This document shows positions 51,206-60,080 of a DNA stretch of 64,000 bases, piece after piece. The stretch comes from Humibacillus xanthopallidus (GTDB lineage Bacteria; Actinomycetota; Actinomycetes; Actinomycetales; Dermatophilaceae). The notes under the pieces are model-generated. The model saw nothing but the letters and a program-made list of their open reading frames with translations, did no database searches and was not told the DNA's origin. The stretch is taken from contig NZ_VFPM01000001.1 of assembly GCF_006716675.1 (NCBI RefSeq), positions 992,001-1,056,000 of the forward strand. Direction: 5' to 3'. Numbering within the stretch: position 1 is the stretch's first letter; each line of letters opens with the position of its first letter. A program made the translations under genes and the position numbers.

Positions 51206-51221
51206 TACGTCACTTGACGTA
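51206..51221. promoter_or_regulatory. EPS dyad 2, TACGTCACTTGACGTA
   Basis: Perfect 7-bp arms TACGTCA / TGACGTA with a 2-bp centre, 83 bp before ATG 51305. TTGACG (51214-51219) could be a -35 element. An octamer copy (51219-51226) overlaps its right end. The rest of the gap 51062-51304 shows nothing else. Confidence 0.65.
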
Positions 51222-51304
51222 TGCCGCACTACTACCAGCGGCGGGTCCGTTGGAGCGTGGCCGGCTCCAGTCTTCTCGCATCACGGCAAATCGAGGAGGA
51301 CATC

Positions 51305-52138
51305 ATGGCGCTTGCACCGACCCTGCTCAACAAGGGCAGGCGACGCACCCCTGGACGCCACCGGCGTCCGCGTGGCGTTCAGATGCACACCTCCCTCGTC
51401 GCCGCGACTGTGCTCCCCACCCCCGGACCGTCTGCGCCCCCTGTGGCGGTCCGGGTGGTGGGGCCCCTGGCGCCGGAGGCGGCGTCGGAGATGTGCGTGT
51501 GGTTGTCGAAGTACCCCGTGCGGCCCCGTCGTTCGGTCCGTCGATACGAGAAGCTCAAGAGACTGACGGACCTGACAGTGGTCGTCGTGCTCGCCCCGTT
51601 GTGGCTGCCTCTGATGGTGCTTGTCGCTGCGGGAATCGCGTTCTCGAGCCCAGGAGCACCGGTCCTGTTCACCCAGAAGCGGACCGGCCGCGACCTTCGT
51701 CGCTTCGTCATCTACAAGTTCCGGACGATGGTCCCCAATGCCGAGGAGCTGAAGGCCCAGCTTGCGCACCTCAACCTCCGCACGTGGCCTGACTTCAAGG
51801 TGGATCCCGACCCCAGGGTCACCGGCTTCGGCCGGTTCCTGCGGTGCACGAGCCTTGACGAGCTACCACAGCTGTTCAACGTCCTGAAGGGCGACATGTC
51901 GCTCGTGGGCCCTCGACCGACCAGCCTTGCGCCCGAGGCGTACGAGCAGTGGCAGTTGGCGCGGTTCGGCGGACCTGTGGGCCTGACCGGGGTGTGGCAG
52001 GTCGCCGGCCGCGCACACCCGTCGTTCGTTCAGCGCGTTCAGCTGGACCTCGCCTATCTCGATCGGGCCTGCTGGCGCCTCGACCTCGAGATTCTCGTGC
52101 GCACGGTCCCGGAGCTGCTGCTCCGTAAGGGCACCTGA
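51305..52138 (+). CDS. Undecaprenyl-phosphate sugar transferase (priming enzyme)
   Basis: A 277-residue bacterial sugar transferase of the WbaP/PssY type, which puts the first sugar-phosphate on undecaprenyl phosphate. A variable N-terminus (1-85) leads to one membrane helix (about 92-118, VVVVLAPLWLPLMVLVAAGI). The catalytic domain shows PVLFTQKRTGRD, YKFRTMVPNAEEL and SLDELPQLFNVLKGDMSLVGPRP, all characteristic. It lacks the extra N-terminal helices of long WbaP forms, so it belongs to the short class. ATG 51305 has GAGGAGG before it. It should start the repeat unit exported by the flippase at 57419. Confidence 0.92.
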   Translation: MALAPTLLNKGRRRTPGRHRRPRGVQMHTSLVAATVLPTPGPSAPPVAVRVVGPLAPEAASEMCVWLSKYPVRPRRSVRRYEKLKRLTDLTVVVVLAPLWLPLMVLVAAGIAFSSPGAPVLFTQKRTGRDLRRFVIYKFRTMVPNAEELKAQLAHLNLRTWPDFKVDPDPRVTGFGRFLRCTSLDELPQLFNVLKGDMSLVGPRPTSLAPEAYEQWQLARFGGPVGLTGVWQVAGRAHPSFVQRVQLDLAYLDRACWRLDLEILVRTVPELLLRKGT

Positions 52139-52227
52139 CTCCACGGCCAGAGATTCCGTCCAGCGCGTCCCGACCGTCCGGGTCGGATCCGACGCCTCAT
52201 CCGACGTCAAGGAGAGGAACCCCCACC

Positions 52228-53271
52228 ATGAAGGCAGTCGTCACCGGTGCCGCCGGATTCATTGGGAGCGCACTGTGCCACTCGCTGTTGGCCCAGGACG
52301 CCCACGTCGTTGGCATCGACAAGTTCACCCCGTACTACTCGCCGGAGCAGAAGTGGCGCAATGTCGCTGGACTCCAACGAGATCCGCGCTTTCGCCTCGT
52401 GGTGGAGGACGTGGTCGACGCCGACCTTCCCGCCCTCTTCGGCGATGCAGACGTCGTCTTCCACCTCGCCGGTCAACCCGGCGTGAGGACGAGCTGGGCA
52501 AAGGGTTTCGACGAGTATGCATACGACAACGTGTGTGCCACGCAGAGGGTCCTGGAGGCAGCGCGTGAACGCGGCGGTCTTCGCGTGGTCTACGCCTCGA
52601 GCTCCTCGGTCTATGGCAACGCCGTCTCGTACCCCTGCCGCGAGACAGACCTGCCGGCGCCCTTCAGCCCCTACGGTGTCACCAAGCTCGCAGGTGAGCA
52701 CCTCGCGGTGCTCTATGCGAAGAACTACGGAGTCCCGACGGTGTCCCTGCGGTTCTTCACGGTCTACGGGCCGGGACAGCGTCCCGAGATGGCCATGGCA
52801 CAGATGATCGAGGCAGCCCTCACGGGCAGCACATTCAACCTGTTTGCCGCCGCGGGGGCCATCCGCGACTTCACCTACGTCGACGACGTCGTGCGGGCCA
52901 TCATACTCGCGGGGACCGTCACCGACCTGCCCCCGGGACTCGTCGCCAACGTGTGCGGCGGAGAGCCTGCCACGATGGTCGAAGTCCTCGAGTGCCTTCG
53001 CGGCATCCTGAGGGAGGACTTCCCTGTGACGACATCTGCGTCGGTTGCCGGTGACGTGCTCCGAACCGGTGGTGACAGCGGTGTCGCACAGCACTACTTG
53101 GGGTGGAGGCCGCGCACGCGACTCGCGGACGGGCTGCTCCAACAGGTGCTGCGGCGGCGCCGTGAGCTGGATGTGACCGCCCCACGAGTGGACGGCTGGG
53201 GCTCCCCTGTTGCTGCCGAGCCCGCCCCGGCCATGGTGGGACCGGCTCCGGTCGCTGCTGGTCTGGACTGA
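52228..53271 (+). CDS. NAD-dependent nucleotide-sugar epimerase
   Basis: A 347-residue extended SDR of the GalE/UDP-glucuronate 4-epimerase group. GAAGFIG (7-13) binds NAD, SSSSVYG holds the catalytic serine and SPYGVTK the Tyr-Lys pair; RFFTVYGPGQRPEMA and DFTYVDDVV are characteristic. The form GPGQRPEMA resembles UDP-glucuronate epimerases, but the substrate is not certain. The last 30 residues are an Ala/Pro-rich tail. ATG 52228 has AAGGAGAGG upstream. It should supply a nucleotide sugar to the neighbouring glycosyltransferases. Confidence 0.87.
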   Translation: MKAVVTGAAGFIGSALCHSLLAQDAHVVGIDKFTPYYSPEQKWRNVAGLQRDPRFRLVVEDVVDADLPALFGDADVVFHLAGQPGVRTSWAKGFDEYAYDNVCATQRVLEAARERGGLRVVYASSSSVYGNAVSYPCRETDLPAPFSPYGVTKLAGEHLAVLYAKNYGVPTVSLRFFTVYGPGQRPEMAMAQMIEAALTGSTFNLFAAAGAIRDFTYVDDVVRAIILAGTVTDLPPGLVANVCGGEPATMVEVLECLRGILREDFPVTTSASVAGDVLRTGGDSGVAQHYLGWRPRTRLADGLLQQVLRRRRELDVTAPRVDGWGSPVAAEPAPAMVGPAPVAAGLD

Positions 53272-53279
53272 GCCGTCAC

Positions 53280-54473
53280 GTGTTGCCTCACCTGCCGACC
53301 GCGGGCGTGCTACTCGTGGACCTCGCCCGCTCCAGCGGCGGCGCGGAGACGCGAGTTGTCGACACTGCCAAGGGGCTTCACGACAGAGGCCACGAGGTGG
53401 CCGTGGTCTGCCTCAAGGGGAGCCGACTGGCGGACGCGGTGCGTCAGGTCGATGTCCCGGTGTTGGCTGTAGCGCGATCGAAGAAGGACCCGCGCCTCGT
53501 GTTCGCGCTCCGGCGCCTGCTGCGCGAGCACGATGGCTGGGTTGTGGACGTGCACAACGCACAGTCGCAGCTCGCCGTCCACCTGGCGGGGAGGGGGAGA
53601 CTGCCGTCCGGACGCCTCGTCGCAACCATCCACAGTGAGTACAGGGAGTCGGAACGACGACCGTTGGGCTTCTCGGCGCACGAGGCCGTGCTCAGACGTA
53701 CGATTCGATCCGGATGGCGTCTGGTCGCCGTGACGACGAGCGTCCGTCGCAATCTGGAGGAGTTGGGTGCCGCGACCGGCGACATCGACGTCATCTGGAG
53801 CGGGATCGCGGGGCGTCGGTGCGCCGCGGCGGCGGGCGGCAGCACCGTCCGCGAGCAGCTCGGCCTCAGGCCACATGATTTCCTGGTCGTCGCCGTCGGG
53901 CGCATGGTCGCCGTCAAGAACTTCCAGTTGGCGATCCGCGCGATCCATCAGTTGCACAACACCCTCCCTGCCGCGCGGTTGCTGCTCGTAGGCGACGGAC
54001 CAGAGCGTCCCAAGCTCGAGCAGCTCGCCCGCGATCTGTCCGGACCATCCGACCTCGTGCGCTTCGCTGGGCACCGCGACGATGTTCCCGATCTCCTCAC
54101 TGCCGCCGATGCGATGGTCATCACCTCGACGACTGAGGGCCTGCCATATGTGCTGCTCGAAGCTGCAGCAGCTCGCACTCCGGTCGTGAGCACCAGGGTG
54201 GGCGCCATGGCGGAGGTCTTCGGTGACGGAGCCGTGGCCTTCATTGCAGCGGGCGCGGAGAAGCAACCTGCCGGAGCACAGCTCGTCGCCGATGAGCTGT
54301 TGTCACTTGCCCGGTCCCCCTCGCGACGGGAGCTCATGGTGGCGCGCGCCGAAGCTCTCCAGCGAGACCGCCTCAGCCTGAGCTCCATGCTGACGGCGAC
54401 GCTCCGGACGTACCACCTGACCAGCGGCCCGCAACCGGAGCCGACCCCGATCACTCTGGAGATCAAGGCATGA
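53280..54473 (+). CDS. Family 4 glycosyltransferase
   Basis: A 397-residue GT-B enzyme. The N-terminal domain has the glycine-rich acceptor-side motif RSSGGAETRVVDTAKGL. The C-terminal donor domain has VVAVGRMVAVKNFQLAIRAI, RLLLVGDGPERPKLEQLA and ITSTTEGLPYVLLEAAAARTPVVST, the EX7E-type site of retaining GT4 enzymes. It adds one sugar to the lipid-linked repeat unit. GTG 53280 follows the epimerase stop by 8 bp, and its stop overlaps the next gene (ATGA), so it is in the same operon. Confidence 0.88.
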   Translation: MLPHLPTAGVLLVDLARSSGGAETRVVDTAKGLHDRGHEVAVVCLKGSRLADAVRQVDVPVLAVARSKKDPRLVFALRRLLREHDGWVVDVHNAQSQLAVHLAGRGRLPSGRLVATIHSEYRESERRPLGFSAHEAVLRRTIRSGWRLVAVTTSVRRNLEELGAATGDIDVIWSGIAGRRCAAAAGGSTVREQLGLRPHDFLVVAVGRMVAVKNFQLAIRAIHQLHNTLPAARLLLVGDGPERPKLEQLARDLSGPSDLVRFAGHRDDVPDLLTAADAMVITSTTEGLPYVLLEAAAARTPVVSTRVGAMAEVFGDGAVAFIAAGAEKQPAGAQLVADELLSLARSPSRRELMVARAEALQRDRLSLSSMLTATLRTYHLTSGPQPEPTPITLEIKA

Positions 54474-55900
54474 CGAGTCATCACCAGGAAGCTGGCCACG
54501 TCGACCGCCGCCCCGCACCTCGGGAGGAGATGCTGTCGACCTCCGGCACCGAAGGGCTCCATCCGGCGCCATTGCGGACACTCGGCGGTCCCCCTCCAGC
54601 GCAGGAACATGGCATACCCGGGCGCCTGGTTCTCTGGACGCTGCGTCGATTCTGGTGGCTCATCCTTCTCACGGGGTTGCTGTTCGGACTGCTGGCGGTG
54701 GTCGGCCTCCGCTCGACGAACCCCGGCTACGAGTCGCAGGCACGTCTGCTCGTCGGCCAGCTGACCGGCTCGACGGACTCGTTGCGGGCGTCGGCGTCCT
54801 TGGGGCAGACGTATGCGGACGCACTTGGTTCCGAAGCCGTGCTTCGACGTGTCGGCGCTGCCGCCGGGCTTCCCGACGGTTCGGCCGACAAGCTGCTCGC
54901 CGCGGCCGACGTGACCTTCAACGACAAGTCCCGCATCCTCAGCATCGTGACCACCTGGCCCGACGCCGCGACCGCTCACCGGCTCACCGGCCTCTTGGTC
55001 GAGGAGGTCGAGCGACTGAAGGCGAAGGGCCCGTCGACACCGGGTGTGTCGGACCCCACTCCTGACGTGCGCGCGCAGGAGAACACTCGTGAGGCGAGTG
55101 GCGTCCTCACCCTCATCCAGGCGGCCACCCTGCCGGACCGCACCATTGAAACGCACCAGTCGGCCATCGCGATGCTGGCGGCCGTGGCGGGAAGCCTGGT
55201 TGCCTTCACTCTGCTGTGCTTCTCCGTCGCTCAACGGCACCGGCGGTGCACCCGGGTGCGATCGGTCATGGCGCCCTCCGACTATCTGGGCAGCGTGACG
55301 CGCAGTCGCCGCACCCCCGCCCGTCACGACCCGCCGACCGCCCTTCTCGGTCGAGGACGTCGGGTCCATGAGTACGCGGAGATCGCAGCTCGCATCGAGG
55401 TGCGGGCGACGACCTTCCCCCTGGACTCGCTCTGCGTCGTGGGAACACGAGGAGGCCCGAGCGCTGCAGAGGTGGCGATCAACGTGGCGGCGGTGCTTGC
55501 CATGCCCGGTCGCCCCGCATCCGTGGTGGACCCGACGGACAGCGTCCACTCCATCCGACTCACTCGGACCCACCAGTCCGTGGTGCAGGTGGGATATCCG
55601 CAGGAGGAGAGCGACATTGCAGAACGCTTGATGAGCTCGTCGGGCAGCCGAGGCGAAGATCTGCTGGTGCTGACCCTCCCGTCGCTCGTGTCTGCACTTG
55701 CAGGCCCCTGGTGGCTCAGCGCGAGCAACGGGGTGGTCCTCGTCGGTTCCTACGACGATCCGACGGTCGAGCGGGACGTGCTTGACTCCATGGACGCCAT
55801 CGCCCGGCGCGGCGGCCGATTGATCGGCGTCATCCTGCTCCGCGCCGGACGTCCGATCTCGCGATTGCTGACACCACCCGAGAACATCACTGACGCATGA
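54470..55900 (+). CDS. Wzz-like chain-length protein with a kinase-like domain lacking its P-loop
   Basis: A 476-residue membrane protein. Two helices (about 57-79 and 228-250) flank an extracytoplasmic domain, the Wzz/CapA layout. The cytoplasmic C-terminus (about 290-476) has the shape of a bacterial tyrosine kinase or MinD-like domain (LCVVGTRGGPSAAEVAINVAAVLAMPG; LLVLTLPSLVSA; VVLVGSYDDPTVERDVLDSM), but the Walker A lysine is missing and there is no tyrosine cluster at the end. It probably controls polymer length without kinase activity. It overlaps the GT4 gene by 4 bp. Confidence 0.75.
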   Translation: MTSHHQEAGHVDRRPAPREEMLSTSGTEGLHPAPLRTLGGPPPAQEHGIPGRLVLWTLRRFWWLILLTGLLFGLLAVVGLRSTNPGYESQARLLVGQLTGSTDSLRASASLGQTYADALGSEAVLRRVGAAAGLPDGSADKLLAAADVTFNDKSRILSIVTTWPDAATAHRLTGLLVEEVERLKAKGPSTPGVSDPTPDVRAQENTREASGVLTLIQAATLPDRTIETHQSAIAMLAAVAGSLVAFTLLCFSVAQRHRRCTRVRSVMAPSDYLGSVTRSRRTPARHDPPTALLGRGRRVHEYAEIAARIEVRATTFPLDSLCVVGTRGGPSAAEVAINVAAVLAMPGRPASVVDPTDSVHSIRLTRTHQSVVQVGYPQEESDIAERLMSSSGSRGEDLLVLTLPSLVSALAGPWWLSASNGVVLVGSYDDPTVERDVLDSMDAIARRGGRLIGVILLRAGRPISRLLTPPENITDA

Positions 55901-55940
55901 GGCCCCCATCCCGTCGACCCCACCTCCAGAGTGGTTCACC

Positions 55941-57422
55941 GTGATCGCATCGATCACCGCGCTCCTTGCCGTGACTGTGGCACTCGTCCTCGTTGCGCTG
56001 CTCGTCGCATCTCTCGCCCTCACCGGCCCCGACTGGGTGACGGCGGTGGCGGTGGGGATGCTGTTCCTCAATGTCGGGGTGCTGGCGACCCTTGCTGGCG
56101 GGTCGTCGATCACCCCGATGCTGCCCTACCTGCTCCTGCTGCTGCCCGCGCTCTACCAGGTTCTCGTCAACCGTGCACCGGTGATCTGGGGATGGCCGAT
56201 GACAGCCATGCTCACATTCGCACTGGTCGCCGCTCTCTCCACGGTGGTCTCGTCCCGGCCGGGGGACAGTTTCCCCACTCTCGTCCAGTGGCTGCTGGAG
56301 GGACTCATCTTCTTCTTCGCCCTCACCAACAGCATCCGCACGCTTTCCGCCTTGCGACGCTGCATCCAGGCTCTCGTGGTGGCTGGAGCAGTGGTCGGCC
56401 TCTTCGTCGCCTACCAACAGCGCCAGGGCAACTTCTACGACACCTACCTCGGGCTGGCTCAGGTCTCGGCGCCGTACGACATCACCTCGTCGTCGTCCTC
56501 CGTGCTCTCTGACGGAGTGGCGGACGGCAGTTTCCGCGCGGCCGGAATGCTGGGAGAGCCCAATTTCTTCGCGATGGTAATGACGGCCCTGACTCCATGG
56601 GCGGCATACCTGGTCATCACCGCGCGGGGTCTGGCGAGGCGAATGGCCTGGGCCATTGCGGGGATGCTCGCGAGCTACGCCGTCTTCGTCACGTACTCGA
56701 GGGGGGCTCTCCTGGCTGCCGGAGCGGTGCTCGTCCTGCTGGCACTCTGGGGCGTGCTGCCCCGCAAAGCCCTGATCTATCTCAGTGCGGCCGGCGCGTT
56801 GGCCGTCATGGCCGTTCCAACGCTGGCGGATCGCCTTGCGACACTTGGCAGCCTCGCTGGCGGAGGGCCGAGTGAGGACGCTTCTGCAGCGGGGCGGCTC
56901 TCCGAGGTCGAAGCGGCGTGGAACGTCTTCGCAACTCACCCGTTCGTGGGGGTCGGGCCGGGGCAGTTCCCCCTGTACTACCAGCGGTACGTCTCCCTGA
57001 CCGGGGGGAGCGTTCACAGCGGAGAGGGAGCACGCAACGCCCACAACATCGTCCTGGGTCTTGCCGCCGACATCGGGCTGCTCGGGCTGGGAGCCTTCGT
57101 CATCCTGGTGACCGTCGTCGTGGTCGGCCTCGCCCGCGCCCGGAGTCACACGCGGCTGCGCGGTGTGGCCACAGCCGCGCTCGTGTCCGTCTGCTTCTAC
57201 CTGGGCTGCAGCGCATTTCTGCATCTCGCCTACGCCAGGTATCTCTGGCTCTACCTCGCGCTGTCGACCGCGATCATCAGCCTGGCCCTCGGAGAGGACA
57301 CGACGGATCCACCGACAGGCAGCCAGCTTCGCGATGCGGAGGCCGAAGACCCAGGAGCGCCGAGTGGACCAGCACGACACCGGCTCCAAGGAGCGGAACT
57401 TCCGCTGAACGGCCCACGATGA
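55941..57422 (+). CDS. O-antigen-ligase/Wzy-type polysaccharide polymerase
   Basis: A 493-residue protein with about 10-12 membrane helices and a long extracytoplasmic loop. The Wzy_C/O-antigen ligase segment is visible (AAWNVFATHPFVGVGPGQFPLYY ... AHNIVLGLAADIGLLGLGAFV), including the conserved His-Asn pair that marks the family. It should polymerise lipid-linked repeat units outside the membrane, or ligate them. The C-terminal 60 residues are hydrophilic. GTG 55941 is taken as start. Its stop overlaps the flippase start (ATGA). Confidence 0.85.
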   Translation: MIASITALLAVTVALVLVALLVASLALTGPDWVTAVAVGMLFLNVGVLATLAGGSSITPMLPYLLLLLPALYQVLVNRAPVIWGWPMTAMLTFALVAALSTVVSSRPGDSFPTLVQWLLEGLIFFFALTNSIRTLSALRRCIQALVVAGAVVGLFVAYQQRQGNFYDTYLGLAQVSAPYDITSSSSSVLSDGVADGSFRAAGMLGEPNFFAMVMTALTPWAAYLVITARGLARRMAWAIAGMLASYAVFVTYSRGALLAAGAVLVLLALWGVLPRKALIYLSAAGALAVMAVPTLADRLATLGSLAGGGPSEDASAAGRLSEVEAAWNVFATHPFVGVGPGQFPLYYQRYVSLTGGSVHSGEGARNAHNIVLGLAADIGLLGLGAFVILVTVVVVGLARARSHTRLRGVATAALVSVCFYLGCSAFLHLAYARYLWLYLALSTAIISLALGEDTTDPPTGSQLRDAEAEDPGAPSGPARHRLQGAELPLNGPR

Positions 57423-58966
57423 AGGACGCGCAGGCTGTGACGTCCCCATCGTCAGCCGGGACCACGTCGACACACTCGGCGCTCCGTGGCTCCTCACTCC
57501 TTCTGCTCGGCCGCCTTCTGGCGATCGGCACGGGCGTCGTCATCCAGGTCCTCATTGTTCGCTACCTGCCGCAGTCGGCATTCGGCGCGTTCTCGTACTG
57601 CATCGCCCTGACGACACTGCTCACTGTCGTGGTGTCCCTCGGCATGGAGCAGACCATGTCTCGCTTCGCCGCGATCTATGACGAACGAGGCCAAAGAGAC
57701 CAGTTGGCGGGGGCCATCCTCTTCTACCTCGCAGTCGTCGTCGTCCTCGGCGGGCTAACGGTGGCCGCGGCGATTCTCGGTCGGGAACAGCTCGAGCGCA
57801 CCGTCATCCAGGACCGTCAGAGCGCCGAGCTGCTCGGCATCATGGTCCTCCTGGCTCCGCTGCAGGCCATTGACACCCTGAGCAGCACCCTCTTCGCCGT
57901 CCACGGTCGTCCCGGAGCCATCTTCTGGCGCCGCTACGTCATCACCCCCGTCCTGCGGATCGGGGTCGTTGCCGTCATGCTCATGACGCAAGAGTCGGTC
58001 TTCGTCCTGGGCGTGGGCTATGTGGCGGCGACCGTCGTGGGGCTGCTCATCTACCTCCCCCAACTCTGGGCCCTGCTTCGGGAGCGGGGCGTCATCGCCA
58101 GGGGAACACGGCCGGTACTTCCTGTGCGACCGCTGCTCGCGTTCACCAGCTCCGCGGTCTTCGCCGACCTGCTGGCCATCACGCTCTTCGCGTCGGATGC
58201 CGTGATCGTGGGCTGGATCTCCGGGCCCGAGGAGGTGGCAATGCTGCAGGCCACCCAGCCCCTGGCGAGCGGCAACCTCGTCATCTTCTACGCCCTCATC
58301 CCCTTGTTCATCCCGGCCGCGTCCCGCTTGTTCGCCGGCGGCGACCGCCCAAAGGGTGAGCAGCTGTATGCGACATGCTCCCTGTGGGTGGCCGTCTTCA
58401 CCTTCCCCGTGGCCGCGCTCACCATCGGGTGCGCGGCCGTCGTCACGGAGACCCTGTTCGGCCAGCGCTATGCCGATGCCGCCGTCATCCTCGCCATCAT
58501 GTCGGTGGGCCAGTACCTGCTCGCTGTCTTCGGGCTGGGTGGCCTCACCCTCAAGGCGCACGGCACCCTCCGCAGCCTTGGAGTGGCGAACGTCCTCGTG
58601 ACCGCGATCAACCTAGGTGTGAACATCGTCCTCGTGCAGCACCTCGGCGCCTTGGGCGCTGCCGTCGGCACGACCGTGACCATTGGCCTGCTCACCCTCG
58701 TCAAGTTCTTCATCGTGCGCCGCGAGCTGGGCATGTCACCCGTCGACCGACGGCTCACGCGAGCGCTGCTCCAGGTCGTCGCTCTCACCGGCACTCTGCT
58801 GGTCATCAATGTCGCTCTTCGCCCAGGCCTGGGCGTCGACATCGTCCTCGTCGTGCTGGCTTCCGTCCTTCTGCTCTGGACCAGCCGTCGCGACCTGGCA
58901 CTCCTCCACGTCTTTCCCGAGGTCGCCAGGGTACCGCTCCTTCGCGCGCTGTTCCGCGGGCCGTGA
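57419..58966 (+). CDS. Wzx-type polysaccharide flippase
   Basis: A 515-residue MATE/MOP-superfamily flippase with about 14 membrane helices. It has the typical N-terminus (LLLLGRLLAIGTGVVIQVLIVRYLPQSAFGAFSYCIALTTLLTVVVSLGMEQTMSRF, first part LLLLGRLLAIGTGVVI). It should move the undecaprenyl-linked repeat unit across the membrane for the Wzy-like protein. ATG 57419 overlaps the polymerase stop, and its stop overlaps the next gene (GTGA). Confidence 0.88.
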   Translation: MKDAQAVTSPSSAGTTSTHSALRGSSLLLLGRLLAIGTGVVIQVLIVRYLPQSAFGAFSYCIALTTLLTVVVSLGMEQTMSRFAAIYDERGQRDQLAGAILFYLAVVVVLGGLTVAAAILGREQLERTVIQDRQSAELLGIMVLLAPLQAIDTLSSTLFAVHGRPGAIFWRRYVITPVLRIGVVAVMLMTQESVFVLGVGYVAATVVGLLIYLPQLWALLRERGVIARGTRPVLPVRPLLAFTSSAVFADLLAITLFASDAVIVGWISGPEEVAMLQATQPLASGNLVIFYALIPLFIPAASRLFAGGDRPKGEQLYATCSLWVAVFTFPVAALTIGCAAVVTETLFGQRYADAAVILAIMSVGQYLLAVFGLGGLTLKAHGTLRSLGVANVLVTAINLGVNIVLVQHLGALGAAVGTTVTIGLLTLVKFFIVRRELGMSPVDRRLTRALLQVVALTGTLLVINVALRPGLGVDIVLVVLASVLLLWTSRRDLALLHVFPEVARVPLLRALFRGP

Positions 58967-60051
58967 GGCGCAGCCGGACGAACGAAGGACGGCGAGCGCT
59001 GGCGGGCTCGGCCGGCATCGCCGTGCTGCTGGTGCTGTGCTCGTGCCAGGGTCCCGGCGCCGGCGACCGGGACGTCACCGTCCCGTCCGGGCGCCCAGCA
59101 AACGTGCCCAGCGCTGGTGTGACGGGGTGTTCCGGGGCCCGGCCGTACGCCGACACCAGCCCCTGGAACACCCCCATCCCACCCAACCCCACGATCGACC
59201 CACAGACCCCCACCTACCAGAACACCCTCACCACCACCGGCCTCACACTCACCAGCGACGTCGACCAGTACACCATCGGCCTCTACTGCGTCACCCCCGA
59301 CACCACACCCACCACCGTCACCTTCTCCGGCTACTACTCCGACTACACCTCCGGCACCCGAGTCAGACACGGCTACGCCCCCACCATCACCAACCTGCCC
59401 ATCCCCACCACCATCACCCCACCCACCGGCACCGACGCCCAACTCGTCATCTGGGACCAGAACGCCGGCATCGAGTACGGCTTCTGGCAGTTCGCCTGGA
59501 CCAACGGCCACGCCACCGCCACCAACGGCTACGCCATCCGCACCGACACCACCTCCGCCGGACGCTTCGCCGACGGCCTCGCCGGCCGCGGAGCCGGACT
59601 GCCCTACCTCGCCGGACTCGTCCGCCCCACCGACATCGCAACCGGCCACATCGACCACGCCCTCGCCTTCGCCTACCCCTTCCCCTCCCACCAATACACC
59701 TACCCCGCCTCCAAAACCGACGGCAAAGGCACCACCGGCACCGACCTGCCCGAAGGCACCCGCCTCCAGCTCGACCCCACCCTCACCACCACCGACCTCA
59801 CCAACCTCGGCCTCACCCCCACCGCCGTCATCATCGCCCAAGCCCTCCAGCGCTACGGCATGTACGTCGTCGACAACTCCGGCTCCGCCAAGGTCTACCT
59901 CCAAGACCGCACCTCCGCAGCCTGGGACACCACCACCACCCGCACCATCCTCAGCACCATCCCCTGGAACCGATTCCGCGCCGTCGGCGCACCGGGCAGG
60001 TCGGCCTTGCCCCCCGGCTCCACGGCGGGCGCGACATCCGGTGCTCCCTGA
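58963..60051 (+). CDS. Secreted lipoprotein, paralog of the protein starting at 63789
   Basis: A 362-residue exported protein with an N-terminal signal and lipobox (LVLCSCQG, about residues 22-29). The mature part has a Thr/Pro-rich beta-type sequence with NTPIPPNPTIDP, VIWDQNAGIEYGFWQF, ATNGYAIRTDTTSAGRFADGLAGRGAGLPYLAGLVRP and IATGHIDHALAFAYPF. I know this pattern only from uncharacterised secreted actinobacterial proteins near polysaccharide genes; an enzyme acting on the polymer is possible but unproven. The coding strand is strikingly poor in G (about 59160-59960), unlike its neighbours. It overlaps the flippase by 4 bp. Its first 80 mature bases recur almost exactly at 63919-64000. Confidence 0.75.
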   Translation: MRRSRTNEGRRALAGSAGIAVLLVLCSCQGPGAGDRDVTVPSGRPANVPSAGVTGCSGARPYADTSPWNTPIPPNPTIDPQTPTYQNTLTTTGLTLTSDVDQYTIGLYCVTPDTTPTTVTFSGYYSDYTSGTRVRHGYAPTITNLPIPTTITPPTGTDAQLVIWDQNAGIEYGFWQFAWTNGHATATNGYAIRTDTTSAGRFADGLAGRGAGLPYLAGLVRPTDIATGHIDHALAFAYPFPSHQYTYPASKTDGKGTTGTDLPEGTRLQLDPTLTTTDLTNLGLTPTAVIIAQALQRYGMYVVDNSGSAKVYLQDRTSAAWDTTTTRTILSTIPWNRFRAVGAPGRSALPPGSTAGATSGAP

Positions 60052-60080
60052 GATCAGGACCGATCTGCACCCAGCGCCAC

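Larger units (their letters stand above)
714..56609. repeat. Dispersed octamer GTATGCCG / CGGCATAC, 39 exact copies
   Basis: Plus-strand GTATGCCG starts at 1155, 5330, 8214, 11121, 14818, 16268, 17458, 21362, 22423, 25323, 27832, 30383, 37080, 38265, 40247, 40820, 43604, 46033, 47608 and 51219. CGGCATAC starts at 714, 3693, 8156, 10528, 11633, 17575, 22767, 23208, 23454, 24373, 25581, 26533, 32491, 37524, 41200, 41310, 48270, 49383 and 56602. Copies lie in genes and between them, with no strand preference, and are nearly absent from the EPS island after 49.5 kb. These were found by eye, so one or two may be missing. Confidence 0.85.
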
